Shown in pieces: positions 40,163 to 47,721 of a stretch of 47,721 bases of DNA. The notes beneath the pieces are model-generated. The model searched no databases and had not been told where the DNA came from. It was given only the letters and a program-made list of their open reading frames with translations. A program made the translations under genes and the position numbers. Within the stretch, counting starts at the first letter, position 1. Each line of letters begins with the position of its first letter. The stretch is taken from contig NZ_JAUYGD010000082.1 in assembly GCF_030690725.1 (NCBI RefSeq), positions 1 through 47,721 on the forward strand, read 5' to 3'. The DNA comes from Pseudomonas sp. GTDB taxonomy: Bacteria > Pseudomonadota > Gammaproteobacteria > Pseudomonadales > Pseudomonadaceae.

Positions 40163-41602
40163 TTGATCCAGTTTTTACTCAACCGGGAGCTGCGTACTGA
40201 GCATGCCCTCGACCCAAACGTCACCGTGCTCAATTACCTGCGTGAGCATGTCGGCAAATCCGGAACCAAAGAAGGCTGCGCCTCTGGCGACTGTGGTGCT
40301 TGCACCGTGGTGGTCGGTGAGCTGGATGGCGAGCGCGTGCGTTATCGCACTCTCAACTCCTGCCTGACCTTCGTTTCCAGCCTGCACGGCAAACAGCTGA
40401 TCACGGTTGAAGACCTCAAGCACCAAGGCAAACTGCACAGCGTGCAACAGGCCATGGTCGACTGCCATGGCTCGCAATGCGGTTTCTGCACCCCGGGTTT
40501 TGTCATGTCGCTGTTTGCCCTGCAGAAGAACAGCAGTGGCTTCGACAAGGCCGACACCATGGAAGCCCTGGCCGGCAACCTGTGCCGCTGCACCGGTTAC
40601 CGTCCGATTATCGATGCCGCCGAACAGGCCTGCTGCCAGAAGCAGCCAGACCAGTTCGACGCTGCCGAAGCGCAAACCGTTGCGCAACTGAAAGCCATCG
40701 CCCCGCAGGATACTGCCGAGCTTAACAGTGGCGACAAACGCTGCCTGCTGCCGCTGACCGTGGCGGACCTGGCCGATATCTACGCCGCCAACCCGGAAGC
40801 GCGTCTGCTGGCTGGCGGTACCGACCTGGCCCTGGAAGTCACCCAGTTCCACCGTGAACTGCCGGTGATGATCTACGTTGGTCATATCGAAGCGATGAAG
40901 CGCGTCGAAGTGACCGCCGAAAGCATCGAAATCGGTGCTGCAACCGCCCTTTCCGATTGCTACGCCGCCCTGGCCCAGGACTACCCGGACTTTGGCGAGC
41001 TGCTGCACCGTTTCGCCTCCTTGCAAATCCGCAACCAGGGCACCCTGGGCGGCAATATCGGCAACGCCTCGCCAATTGGCGACGCCCCGCCGCTGCTGAT
41101 TGCCCTCGGCGCGCAGATCGTTCTGCGCAAAGGCAACAGCAGCCGCACCCTGCCGCTTGAAGATTACTTCCTCGATTACAAGGTGACTGCCCGCCAGGAA
41201 GCCGAATTTATCGAGAAGATCATCGTGCCGCGCCATCAGGCCAATCAGGCGTTCCGCGCCTACAAGGTGTCCAAACGTCTGGACGACGACATCTCCGCGG
41301 TCTGCGCCGCCTTTAACCTGGTGGTTGAAGATGGCGTGGTGCAAAGCGCCCGCATCGCCTTCGGTGGCATGGCCGCAATCCCGAAACGCGCTGCTGCCTG
41401 TGAAGCCGCACTGCAAGGCGCAGCCTGGTACCCGGGCGTGATCGAACGCGCCTGCGCTGCATTGGCCGAGGATTTCACCCCGCTCAGTGACTTCCGCGCC
41501 AGCAAGGAATACCGCCTGCTCACTGCACAGAATCTGCTGCGTAAATTCTTCCTCGAGCTGCAAGCTCCCGAAGTCGAAACCCGGGTGACCGCGTATGTCT
41601 AA
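40163..41602 (+). CDS. xdhA: Xanthine dehydrogenase small subunit (2Fe-2S and FAD)
   Basis: The 479-residue subunit passes electrons from the molybdenum subunit to NAD+. The plant-type 2Fe-2S cluster uses Cys39, Cys44, Cys47 and Cys67 (CASGDCGACT, LNSCL). The second cluster uses Cys106, Cys109, Cys141 and Cys143 (CGFC, CRC). An FAD domain follows from about 190 (LAGGTDLALEVTQF, GNIGNASPIGDAPP) and a CO-dehydrogenase flavoprotein C-terminal domain ends it. The start is TTG at 40163, with GGAGGT six bases upstream; the sequence MIQFLLN fits the family start, so TTG is accepted. It overlaps xdhB by 8 nt. Confidence 0.95.
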   Translation: MIQFLLNRELRTEHALDPNVTVLNYLREHVGKSGTKEGCASGDCGACTVVVGELDGERVRYRTLNSCLTFVSSLHGKQLITVEDLKHQGKLHSVQQAMVDCHGSQCGFCTPGFVMSLFALQKNSSGFDKADTMEALAGNLCRCTGYRPIIDAAEQACCQKQPDQFDAAEAQTVAQLKAIAPQDTAELNSGDKRCLLPLTVADLADIYAANPEARLLAGGTDLALEVTQFHRELPVMIYVGHIEAMKRVEVTAESIEIGAATALSDCYAALAQDYPDFGELLHRFASLQIRNQGTLGGNIGNASPIGDAPPLLIALGAQIVLRKGNSSRTLPLEDYFLDYKVTARQEAEFIEKIIVPRHQANQAFRAYKVSKRLDDDISAVCAAFNLVVEDGVVQSARIAFGGMAAIPKRAAACEAALQGAAWYPGVIERACAALAEDFTPLSDFRASKEYRLLTAQNLLRKFFLELQAPEVETRVTAYV

Positions 41603-43991
41603 TCATCATGTAATTAAAAGCCAGGCCGAACTGGCCGAACTGTTCCGCGCCGACATCACCACTGGCGTCGGCAAGAGCGTCAAACATGAAAGTGCGGACA
41701 AACACGTCTCCGGCGAAGCCATCTACGTCGACGACCGCCTGGAATTTCCCAATCAGCTGCATGTCTATGCCCGCATGAGCGACCGCGCTCACGCGCGCAT
41801 CGTCAGCATCGATACCAGCCCCTGCTACGCCATTCCGGGCGTGGCGATTGCCATCACCAAGGATGACGTACCTGGCCAGCTGGACATCGGCCCGGTCGTG
41901 GCTGGCGATCCGCTGCTGGCGGATGGCAAGGTTGAATACGTCGGCCAGGTGGTACTGGCCGTCGGTGCCGACAGCCTGGAAACCGCACGCAAGGCGGCCA
42001 TGGCGGCAATCATTGAGTACGAAGACCTCGAGCCGGTGCTGGATGTGGTCGATGCGCTGCGCAAGAAGCATTTCGTCCTCGACAGCCACCAGCACAAGAT
42101 CGGCAATTCCAGCGCCGAGCTGGCCACTGCGCCACGTCGCCTGCAAGGTAGCCTGCATATCGGCGGCCAGGAACACTTCTACCTGGAAACCCAGATTTCC
42201 TCGGTGATGCCCACCGAAGACGGCGGCATGATCATCTACACCTCGACGCAGAACGCCACCGAAGTACAGAAGCTGGTGGCTGAAGTGCTCGGCGTGCCAA
42301 TGCACAAGATCGTCATCGACATGCGCCGCATGGGTGGCGGTTTCGGCGGCAAGGAAACCCAGGCCGCAGGCCCGGCGTGCCTGTGTGCGGTGATCGCCCA
42401 CCTCACCGGCCGGCCGACCAAGATGCGCCTGCCGCGCGTCGAAGACATGCAGATCACTGGCAAACGTCACCCGTTCTACGTCGAGTACGACGTCGGCTTT
42501 GACGATAACGGCCTGCTGCACGGTATCGAGATTGAACTGGCCGGCAACTGCGGCTATTCGCCGGACCTGTCCGGCTCGATCGTCGACCGCGCAATGTTCC
42601 ATTCCGACAACGCCTACTTCCTCGGCAACGCCACCATCAATGGCCACCGCTGCAAGACCAACACCGCGTCGAACACCGCCTACCGCGGTTTCGGCGGCCC
42701 GCAAGGGATGGTCGCCATCGAGGAGATCATGGATGCGGTCGCGCGCAGTCTGGGCAAAGACCCGCTGGAAGTGCGCAAGACCAACTACTACGGCAAGACC
42801 GAGCGCAACGTCACCCACTACCACCAGACAGTCGAGCACAACGTTATCCACGAGATGACCGCCGAGCTGGAAGCCAGCAGTGACTACGCCAAGCGCCGCG
42901 AAGAAATCCGCGCGTTCAACGCCAAGAGCCCAGTATTGAAGAAAGGCCTGGCGCTGACCCCGGTGAAATTCGGCATCAGCTTTACCGCCACCTTCCTCAA
43001 CCAGGCTGGCGCGCTGATCCACATCTACACCGACGGTTCGATCCACCTGAACCACGGCGGCACCGAGATGGGCCAGGGTCTCAACACCAAGGTCGCGCAG
43101 ATCGTTGCTGAAGTGCTGCAGGTGGACATTTCGCGCATCCAGATCACCGCCACCAATACCGACAAAGTGCCAAACACCTCGCCGACTGCGGCCTCCTCGG
43201 GTGCCGACCTGAACGGCAAGGCTGCGCAGAACGCCGCCGAAACCCTCAAGCAGCGTCTGGTTGATTTCCTGGTGCGCGAGTACAAGGTCACCCCGGAAGA
43301 TGTGGAGTTCCGCAACAGCCAGGTGCGCGTACGCGACCTGTTCCTGAGCTTCGAGGAAGTAATCCAGAAGGCCTACTTCGGCCAGGTATCGCTTTCCAGC
43401 ACCGGGTTCTATCGCACGCCGAAGATCTACTACGACCGTGACAAGGCCGCCGGCCGCCCGTTCTACTACTTCGCCTACGGCGCCGCCTGCTCCGAGGTGA
43501 TCGTCGACACCCTGACCGGTGAGTACAAGATGCTGCGCACCGACATCCTGCATGACGTTGGCGCATCACTGAACCCAGCGCTGGACATCGGCCAGGTCGA
43601 AGGTGCCTTCGTCCAGGGCATGGGTTGGCTGACCATGGAAGAGCTGGTGTGGAATGGCAAAGGCAAGCTGATGACCAGCGGCCCGGCCAGCTACAAGATC
43701 CCGGCCATCGCCGATATGCCGCTGGACCTGCGCGTCAACCTGGTGGAAAACCGCAAGAACCCGGAAGACACCGTGTTCCACTCCAAGGCCGTTGGTGAGC
43801 CGCCGTTTATGCTCGGCATCGCCGTGTGGTGTGCGATCAAGGACGCCGTGGCCAGCCTGGCTGACTACCGCGTACAACCGAACATCGACGCCCCGGCAAC
43901 TCCTGAGCGCGTGCTCTGGGGTGTGGAGCAGATGAAAAAACTCCAGCAACCCGCCAAGTCGGCAGCCGCCGTAGAAGCGCAACCGGCGTAA
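41595..43991 (+). CDS. xdhB: Xanthine dehydrogenase molybdopterin-binding large subunit
   Basis: This 798-residue catalytic subunit hydroxylates hypoxanthine to xanthine and urate. Molybdopterin-contacting blocks are GGGFGGKETQ (near 249), AYRGFGGPQG (near 361) and GGTEMGQGLNTK (near 488). The base-catalyst Glu lies in KAVGEPPFMLG (about 734-744). Its start is inside the end of xdhA (8-nt overlap), implying coupled translation and a fixed subunit ratio. A strong hairpin after the stop may limit expression of the downstream xdhC. Confidence 0.96.
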   Translation: MSNHHVIKSQAELAELFRADITTGVGKSVKHESADKHVSGEAIYVDDRLEFPNQLHVYARMSDRAHARIVSIDTSPCYAIPGVAIAITKDDVPGQLDIGPVVAGDPLLADGKVEYVGQVVLAVGADSLETARKAAMAAIIEYEDLEPVLDVVDALRKKHFVLDSHQHKIGNSSAELATAPRRLQGSLHIGGQEHFYLETQISSVMPTEDGGMIIYTSTQNATEVQKLVAEVLGVPMHKIVIDMRRMGGGFGGKETQAAGPACLCAVIAHLTGRPTKMRLPRVEDMQITGKRHPFYVEYDVGFDDNGLLHGIEIELAGNCGYSPDLSGSIVDRAMFHSDNAYFLGNATINGHRCKTNTASNTAYRGFGGPQGMVAIEEIMDAVARSLGKDPLEVRKTNYYGKTERNVTHYHQTVEHNVIHEMTAELEASSDYAKRREEIRAFNAKSPVLKKGLALTPVKFGISFTATFLNQAGALIHIYTDGSIHLNHGGTEMGQGLNTKVAQIVAEVLQVDISRIQITATNTDKVPNTSPTAASSGADLNGKAAQNAAETLKQRLVDFLVREYKVTPEDVEFRNSQVRVRDLFLSFEEVIQKAYFGQVSLSSTGFYRTPKIYYDRDKAAGRPFYYFAYGAACSEVIVDTLTGEYKMLRTDILHDVGASLNPALDIGQVEGAFVQGMGWLTMEELVWNGKGKLMTSGPASYKIPAIADMPLDLRVNLVENRKNPEDTVFHSKAVGEPPFMLGIAVWCAIKDAVASLADYRVQPNIDAPATPERVLWGVEQMKKLQQPAKSAAAVEAQPA

Positions 43992-43999
43992 CGCCAATT

Positions 44000-44025
44000 C
44001 GCCTGGGTGGCCATCCACCCAGGCG
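44000..44025 (+). other. Strong intercistronic hairpin after xdhB
   Basis: CGCCTGGGTGG (44000-44010) pairs perfectly with CCACCCAGGCG (44015-44025) around CCAT. There is no T run, so it is unlikely to be a full terminator. Protection of the xdhAB mRNA 3' end or partial attenuation of xdhC is likely. Confidence 0.6.
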
Positions 44026-44047
44026 CTGCATAAACAGGTGTACAACA

Positions 44048-44179
44048 ATGACAAAACACACCGAAACGAAACCGCAAACACCGCGACCGATTCCGGTACC
44101 GATACTGGATCCGTCGCCGAGCAACTGGCGCTTACCGCGCCCCGGACAACTGCCACCTACCTGGAGGCTGAGCAAATGA
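44048..44179 (+). CDS. Possible small Pro-rich protein coupled to xdhC
   Basis: A 43-codon frame starts ATG at 44048, with AGGTG about 8 nt upstream, and ends with TGA overlapping the xdhC ATG (ATGA at 44176-44179). The product would be basic and very rich in Pro, Thr and Arg, with three Trp near the end. It contains repeated PxP steps (RPIPVPILDPSPSNW). No family is known to me. It could be a leader peptide that couples translation to xdhC. Alternatively, the same DNA read one frame over could be an N-terminal extension of XdhC from a GTG at 44038; third-position GC slightly favours that frame. Confidence 0.4.
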   Translation: MTKHTETKPQTPRPIPVPILDPSPSNWRLPRPGQLPPTWRLSK

Positions 44180-45012
44180 GCTGGATCAGCGCCCTCGCCG
44201 AACTGCAGCAGCAAGGTCATCCTTGCGTGCTGGTGACCATCATCGAAGAACGCGGCTCAACCCCGCGCAATGCTGGCTCGAAAATGGTGGTCACCGCTGA
44301 CCGCATCTTCGAAACCATCGGTGGCGGTCATCTGGAATTCAAGGCGATGGAGCTGGCCCGCGAAATGCTCAGCGGCCGCAGCCAGGACACCCGCCTGGAA
44401 CGCTTCAGCCTGGGCGCCAGCCTCGGCCAGTGCTGCGGCGGCGCCACCGTGCTGCTGTTTGAACCCATGGGCCAGCCGCAGGCGCAGATCGCCGTATTCG
44501 GCGCCGGTCACGTCGGCCGCGCCCTGGTGCCGCTGCTCGCCAGCCTGCCGTGCAAGGTGCGCTGGATCGACTCGCGGGAAAACGAATTCCCCGAGCAGAT
44601 CCCCGCCGGGGTGGAAAAGGTGGTCAATGAGGAGGTGATCGACGAGATCGAGCGCATGCCCGCCGGCAGCTACTTTATCGTTATGACCCACAACCATCAG
44701 CTCGACCTAGAGCTGACTGCCGAAATCCTCAAACGCAACGATTTTGCCTACTACGGCCTGATCGGCTCACAGACCAAACGCGCCAAGTTCGAACACCGCC
44801 TGCGTGATCGCGGCTTCAACCCAGCAGTGGTGGCGCGCATGCGTTGCCCGATGGGCCTGGCCGAGGTCAAAGGCAAGTTGCCGGTGGAAATTGCCGTGTC
44901 CATCGCCGGTGAAGTGATCGCCACCTACAACGCCGCCTTTGGCCAAGAGAGCAAAAAGGGCCAGCCCAGCGTTGCCAAGCTGCTGCCCGCCTCTCGCCGT
45001 ACCCAGGCCTGA
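44176..45012 (+). CDS. xdhC: Xanthine dehydrogenase accessory protein XdhC
   Basis: The 278-residue chaperone binds the molybdenum cofactor and promotes its sulfuration and insertion into XdhB. Family features are the start MSWISALAELQQQGHPCVLVTI, RGSTPRNAGSKM, GGGHLE, SLGQCCGGAT (with the Cys pair thought to contact the cofactor), the Rossmann loop VFGAGHVGRAL and LIGSQTKRAKF. The ATG at 44176 follows GGAGG and matches the usual family start. A frame extension back to GTG 44038 would add 46 unlike residues. It overlaps the small ORF by 4 nt. Confidence 0.94.
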   Translation: MSWISALAELQQQGHPCVLVTIIEERGSTPRNAGSKMVVTADRIFETIGGGHLEFKAMELAREMLSGRSQDTRLERFSLGASLGQCCGGATVLLFEPMGQPQAQIAVFGAGHVGRALVPLLASLPCKVRWIDSRENEFPEQIPAGVEKVVNEEVIDEIERMPAGSYFIVMTHNHQLDLELTAEILKRNDFAYYGLIGSQTKRAKFEHRLRDRGFNPAVVARMRCPMGLAEVKGKLPVEIAVSIAGEVIATYNAAFGQESKKGQPSVAKLLPASRRTQA

Positions 45013-45021
45013 CTATTTGCT

Positions 45022-45039
45022 CAGGCGCACACGCGCCTG
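45022..45039 (+). other. Short hairpin between xdhC and guaD
   Basis: CAGGCGC (45022-45028) pairs with GCGCCTG (45033-45039) around ACAC. No T run follows. It is an intercistronic stem in a 61-nt gap. Confidence 0.45.
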
Positions 45040-45073
45040 GGCGACCAAATCCATAGATTGAGATAAGCGTTAC

Positions 45074-46378
45074 ATGACTAGCCCAGTGAAAGCCTACCGC
45101 GCCGCCATCCTGCACAGCATCGCCGACCCTGCCGTGGTGGGCGTTGAGCAATCCTATGAGTATTTCGAAGACGGCCTCCTGGTCATCGACAACGGCCAGG
45201 TGGCCAAAGTCGGCCACGCCGCCGACCTGCTGCCCAGCCTCAAGGGCGTGGAAATCACCGAATACCGCGACGCGCTGATCACCCCCGGTTTTATCGACAC
45301 CCATATTCACTACCCACAAACCGGGATGATCGCCTCCTACGGCGAACAGCTGCTGGACTGGCTGAACACCTACACCTTCCCCACCGAGCAGCAGTTCGCC
45401 GACAAGGCCCATGCCGCCGACGTGGCCGGTATCTTCCTGAAAGAGTTGCTGCGCAACGGCACCACCACCGCCCTGGTATTTGGCAGCGTGCACAAGCAAT
45501 CAGTGGACGCTTTCTTCGAAGCTGCCGAAGCGCTTAACCTGCGCATGATCGCCGGCAAGGTGCTGATGGATCGCAACGCGCCGGACTACCTGACCGACAC
45601 CCCGGAATCCGGCTACGCCGACAGCAAGGAGCTGATCGAACGCTGGCACGGCAAGGGCCGCTTGCATTACGCGGTGACCCCGCGCTTTGCTCCGACCAGC
45701 ACCCCGGAGCAACTGACCCTGGCCGGCAAGCTGCTGGGCGAGTACCCGGATCTGTATATGCACACCCACCTGTCCGAGAACCGCAAGGAAATCGAATGGG
45801 TCAAGGCACTGTTCCCCGAGCGCAAGGGCTACCTGGATGTGTACGACCACTACAAACTAATCGGCGCGCGCTCGGTATTCGCCCACGGCGTGCACCTGTG
45901 CGACGACGAATGCAAACGCCTGGCCGAAACCGGCTCGGCCGTGGCCTTCTGCCCGACCTCAAACCTGTTCCTCGGCAGCGGCCTGTTCGACCTGAACAAG
46001 CTGGAACAGCACGGCGTGCGCGTCGGCCTGGGCACCGACGTGGGGGCCGGCACCAGCTTTAGCCAACTGCAATCGCTGAACGAGGCGTACAAGGTGATGC
46101 AACTGCAGGGCAAGAAACTCGATCCGTTCAAGTCGCTGTACCTGGCCACTCTCGGCGGCGCCAACGCGCTGTACCTGGACGACAAGCTCGGCAACTTCGA
46201 GAGCGGCAAAGACGCCGACTTCGTGGTGCTCGACTACAACGCCACGCCGCTGATCAGCTACCGCATGCAACAGGCCAAGACCCTCGACGAAAGACTCTTC
46301 GCCCTGACCATGCTCGGTGACGACCGCGCCGTTAAGGAAACCTTCGCCGCCGGCCAGTCGGTGCATCGCCGCGACTGA
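45074..46378 (+). CDS. guaD: Guanine deaminase
   Basis: This 434-residue amidohydrolase converts guanine to xanthine, the substrate of the XdhAB enzyme encoded upstream. Metal ligands are His77 and His79 (FIDTHIHYPQ), the His in HTHLSENRKEIEW and in FAHGVHL, and the Asp in GLGTDVGAG. The FLGSGLFD segment closes the active site as in GuaD. The Shine-Dalgarno is weak. It is the last gene of the xdh operon and is followed by a strong terminator. Confidence 0.96.
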   Translation: MTSPVKAYRAAILHSIADPAVVGVEQSYEYFEDGLLVIDNGQVAKVGHAADLLPSLKGVEITEYRDALITPGFIDTHIHYPQTGMIASYGEQLLDWLNTYTFPTEQQFADKAHAADVAGIFLKELLRNGTTTALVFGSVHKQSVDAFFEAAEALNLRMIAGKVLMDRNAPDYLTDTPESGYADSKELIERWHGKGRLHYAVTPRFAPTSTPEQLTLAGKLLGEYPDLYMHTHLSENRKEIEWVKALFPERKGYLDVYDHYKLIGARSVFAHGVHLCDDECKRLAETGSAVAFCPTSNLFLGSGLFDLNKLEQHGVRVGLGTDVGAGTSFSQLQSLNEAYKVMQLQGKKLDPFKSLYLATLGGANALYLDDKLGNFESGKDADFVVLDYNATPLISYRMQQAKTLDERLFALTMLGDDRAVKETFAAGQSVHRRD

Positions 46379-46420
46379 GATCGCCAAGACTAAGCCAGGC
46401 AGGCTAAATTCCGACCAAGA

Positions 46421-46448
46421 AAAAGCCCGCTCAATGAGCGGGCTTTTT
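46421..46448. terminator. Bidirectional terminator between guaD and the GntR gene
   Basis: AAAAGCCCGCTC (46421-46432) pairs with GAGCGGGCTTTT (46436-46447). T runs are present on both strands, serving the two convergent genes. Confidence 0.94.
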
Positions 46449-46469
46449 CGTTTAGGCCGGTTGCCCCAA

Positions 46470-47228
46470 TTAGCGGCTCGCGGCTTTCTTCTTGCTGCCA
46501 GGCAGCAGGTGCGAGAACACCGCGTGCAGATCATCGGAGGCGGTTTCGCCATCCAGGTTGAGCTTGGCGTCAACGCTGTCCATATGGCGCATCATCAGGT
46601 CCACGGCCACTTCTACGTTACCGGCCTCGATGGCATCAATCACCTGGTCGTGTTCGGCATCCGAGCAATGGGTGCGGCTGTTGCTTTCGTACAGGGCGAT
46701 GATCAGCGAAGTCTGCGAAATCAGGCTGCGCAGAAAGCCCAACAGGGTCAGGTTGCCGGCGGCTTCCGCGAGTTTCAGGTGGAACTCACCCGACAGGCGA
46801 ATGCCCATGCCGCGATCACCACGAGCGAAGCAATCGCGCTCATCAATCACCATCTGGCGCAGCGCGGCAATCTGTTCCGGCTTGGCGTTCTTGCAGGCCA
46901 GCTCGGTAATCGCCCGCTCGATCATCCGGCGTACATAGAAGATCTGCCGCGCTTCTTCCGCACCCGGGCTGGCCACGACCGCGCCACGGTTAGGCCGCAG
47001 CAGCACCACGCCTTCGTGGGCCAGGCGCGATAAAGCGCGACGGATGATGGTGCGGCTGACGCCGAAGATTTCACCGAGCGCCTCTTCACTGAGCTTGGTG
47101 CCAGGAGCCAGACGCTGCTCGAGAATGGCATCGAAGATATGGGCGTAAACGACATCGTCCTGAGTCCCGCTGCGAGTGCTCTTGCCTTCGCGCGTCTGCT
47201 TCTTAAGGGGCTGCAATTGTTCGTTCAT
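46470..47228 (-). CDS. GntR-family regulator with FCD domain, purine-catabolism locus
   Basis: The 252-residue regulator has an N-terminal basic, polar extension (1-22) followed by a winged helix-turn-helix (about 25-90) with LSEEALGEIFGVSRTIIRRALSRL and PNRGAVVASP. The FCD ligand domain (about 95-230) contains EFHLKLAEAAGN, whose Asp/His pattern holds a metal in this group. It ends with a Lys-rich tail (GSKKKAASR). Position beside guaD suggests control of purine uptake or degradation. The start at 47228 was preferred to a TTG at 47246 because MNEQL begins a more typical N-terminus; both Shine-Dalgarnos are weak. A TTGTAYACAA dyad lies 110 nt upstream. Confidence 0.92.
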   Translation of the reverse strand: MNEQLQPLKKQTREGKSTRSGTQDDVVYAHIFDAILEQRLAPGTKLSEEALGEIFGVSRTIIRRALSRLAHEGVVLLRPNRGAVVASPGAEEARQIFYVRRMIERAITELACKNAKPEQIAALRQMVIDERDCFARGDRGMGIRLSGEFHLKLAEAAGNLTLLGFLRSLISQTSLIIALYESNSRTHCSDAEHDQVIDAIEAGNVEVAVDLMMRHMDSVDAKLNLDGETASDDLHAVFSHLLPGSKKKAASR

Positions 47229-47337
47229 TGTGGCTCGCGTGATCAAGGTTCGGCGGTTGCTGATGCAACTCTACTGTGTGCTACCTACCCTCTGGCAAGC
47301 AGCAAATCAGTGAAAAGTCACAAATAAAAAGCCCTTG

Positions 47338-47351
47338 CATTGTACACAATG
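47338..47351. promoter_or_regulatory. Candidate GntR operator upstream of the purine-locus regulator
   Basis: CATTGT-AC-ACAATG is a 14-bp dyad with 6-bp arms. Its core TTGTACACAA differs by one base from the perfect palindrome at 47701-47710. TTGTNNACAA-type dyads are common FCD/GntR sites. Autoregulation is inferred. Confidence 0.6.
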
Positions 47352-47700
47352 TAACCAGCACGTACACCGCTACCAAGGCATAGCCATCGTGTAAAGGTGC
47401 ATTTTCACGCGCTTTCTGTTCGCACTTCTCTGCCGAAGAACGCGCAGTCGGCAGATTCATTTCTTATATGCAGCATTTTTCTTGTTCGCGAATCTGCTTA
47501 GCAGCCGTTCTGATAAGTCACGACAGCAAGGCCGCGATGCCTACGATTATTGCCGAAGACCCGCTGATCATGGGGATATCAGCGCCTCGCCAGGCCGGCT
47601 AAGTGGGTGCTCCGGCACACATCAGGAAAAGGACTGGTATTGCATAGGTGAAAAAGCCGAGTACATCGCGGATTTCAACCAGAAACATTATTTGCTTTTT
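47352..47700. other. Intergenic region at right edge, no gene recognised
   Basis: The DNA is AT-rich in parts and broken by stops. A 78-codon frame (47482-47718) and a 21-codon frame (47537-47602) have no ribosome site or family resemblance. This is likely the long upstream region of a gene beyond the window. Confidence 0.45.
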
Positions 47701-47710
47701 TTGTATACAA
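47701..47710. promoter_or_regulatory. Perfect TTGTATACAA palindrome at the window edge
   Basis: A self-complementary 10-mer preceded by a T run. It shares half-sites with the dyad at 47338-47351. It probably belongs to the promoter of the next gene to the right, which could be the purine permease usual at this locus. Confidence 0.55.
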
Positions 47711-47721
47711 CCTCATAATCG

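Noticed and set aside
41520..43553. A 677-codon open frame antisense to xdhB
   Set aside because: It mirrors the codon positions of a clearly real gene with perfect Moco motifs. The antisense product is low-complexity and resembles no family. High-GC genes often leave such frames open.
47537..47602. A 21-codon frame beginning MPTIIAED, reminiscent of a response-regulator N-terminus
   Set aside because: Too short, stops quickly, and the similarity is only a few residues.
47482..47718. A 78-codon frame at the right edge
   Set aside because: No ribosome site, no family resemblance, and it runs through a probable operator region.

Overview
The window reads as a chromosomal segment of a Pseudomonas species. 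The isocitrate lyase C-terminus, the block ligA-zipA-smc-GntR-alkB-xdhA-xdhB-xdhC-guaD-GntR (an order I recall from the P. aeruginosa PA1520-PA1529 region), the REP-type palindrome and the GC-rich codon use all fit that genus. No tRNA, rRNA, CRISPR array, transposase or integrase was seen.

Region by region. 1-5.5 kb: end of aceA with tandem terminators, a phoX-type Tat-exported phosphatase behind a good Pho box, a DUF4442 protein, a membrane-anchored helical protein and a secreted pectinacetylesterase-family hydrolase. 5.8-11.5 kb: a 25-bp-arm REP palindrome, then two chemoreceptors (single Cache and double Cache) flanking an Na+/H+ antiporter-family permease. Both receptors have sigma-28-like promoters. 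11.6-18.9 kb: flavin reductase, a PepSY-PepSY-response regulator-histidine kinase operon, patatin-like phospholipase, alpha/beta hydrolase, a GlxA-type AraC regulator and a Cys-rich DUF1272 protein.

18.9-23.4 kb is the most unusual part. It holds a Mor-type (phage Mu middle-operon-like) activator, a pesticin-like muramidase, two divergent DUF2589 paralogues and several unknown small or membrane proteins. Intergenic spaces throughout this stretch carry copies of one box, TATTTCCTGCTGAA, placed 55-67 nt before the start codons on both strands. I read it as one small regulon, possibly an undescribed envelope- or phage-derived system.

23.5-30.8 kb: DUF2970, a sugar-type periplasmic binding protein, a pnuC plus nucleoside-kinase pair (NAD precursor salvage), DUF3429, a RoxA-like di-haem cytochrome c with a catalase-like haem protein, queD and a TRL-family lipoprotein. 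30.9-38.5 kb: ligA, zipA, smc and a GntR/FCD regulator, all on the minus strand. 38.7-47.2 kb: alkane hydroxylase alkB, then the purine-catabolic run xdhA-xdhB-(small ORF)-xdhC-guaD, which takes guanine to xanthine to urate, followed by a convergent GntR/FCD regulator. TTGTAYACAA operators lie upstream of that regulator and at the right edge of the window.

Gene starts were chosen from Shine-Dalgarno sequences. TTG starts are proposed for the histidine kinase and xdhA, and GTG starts for three others. All family assignments are from recognition of motifs, with no database search.
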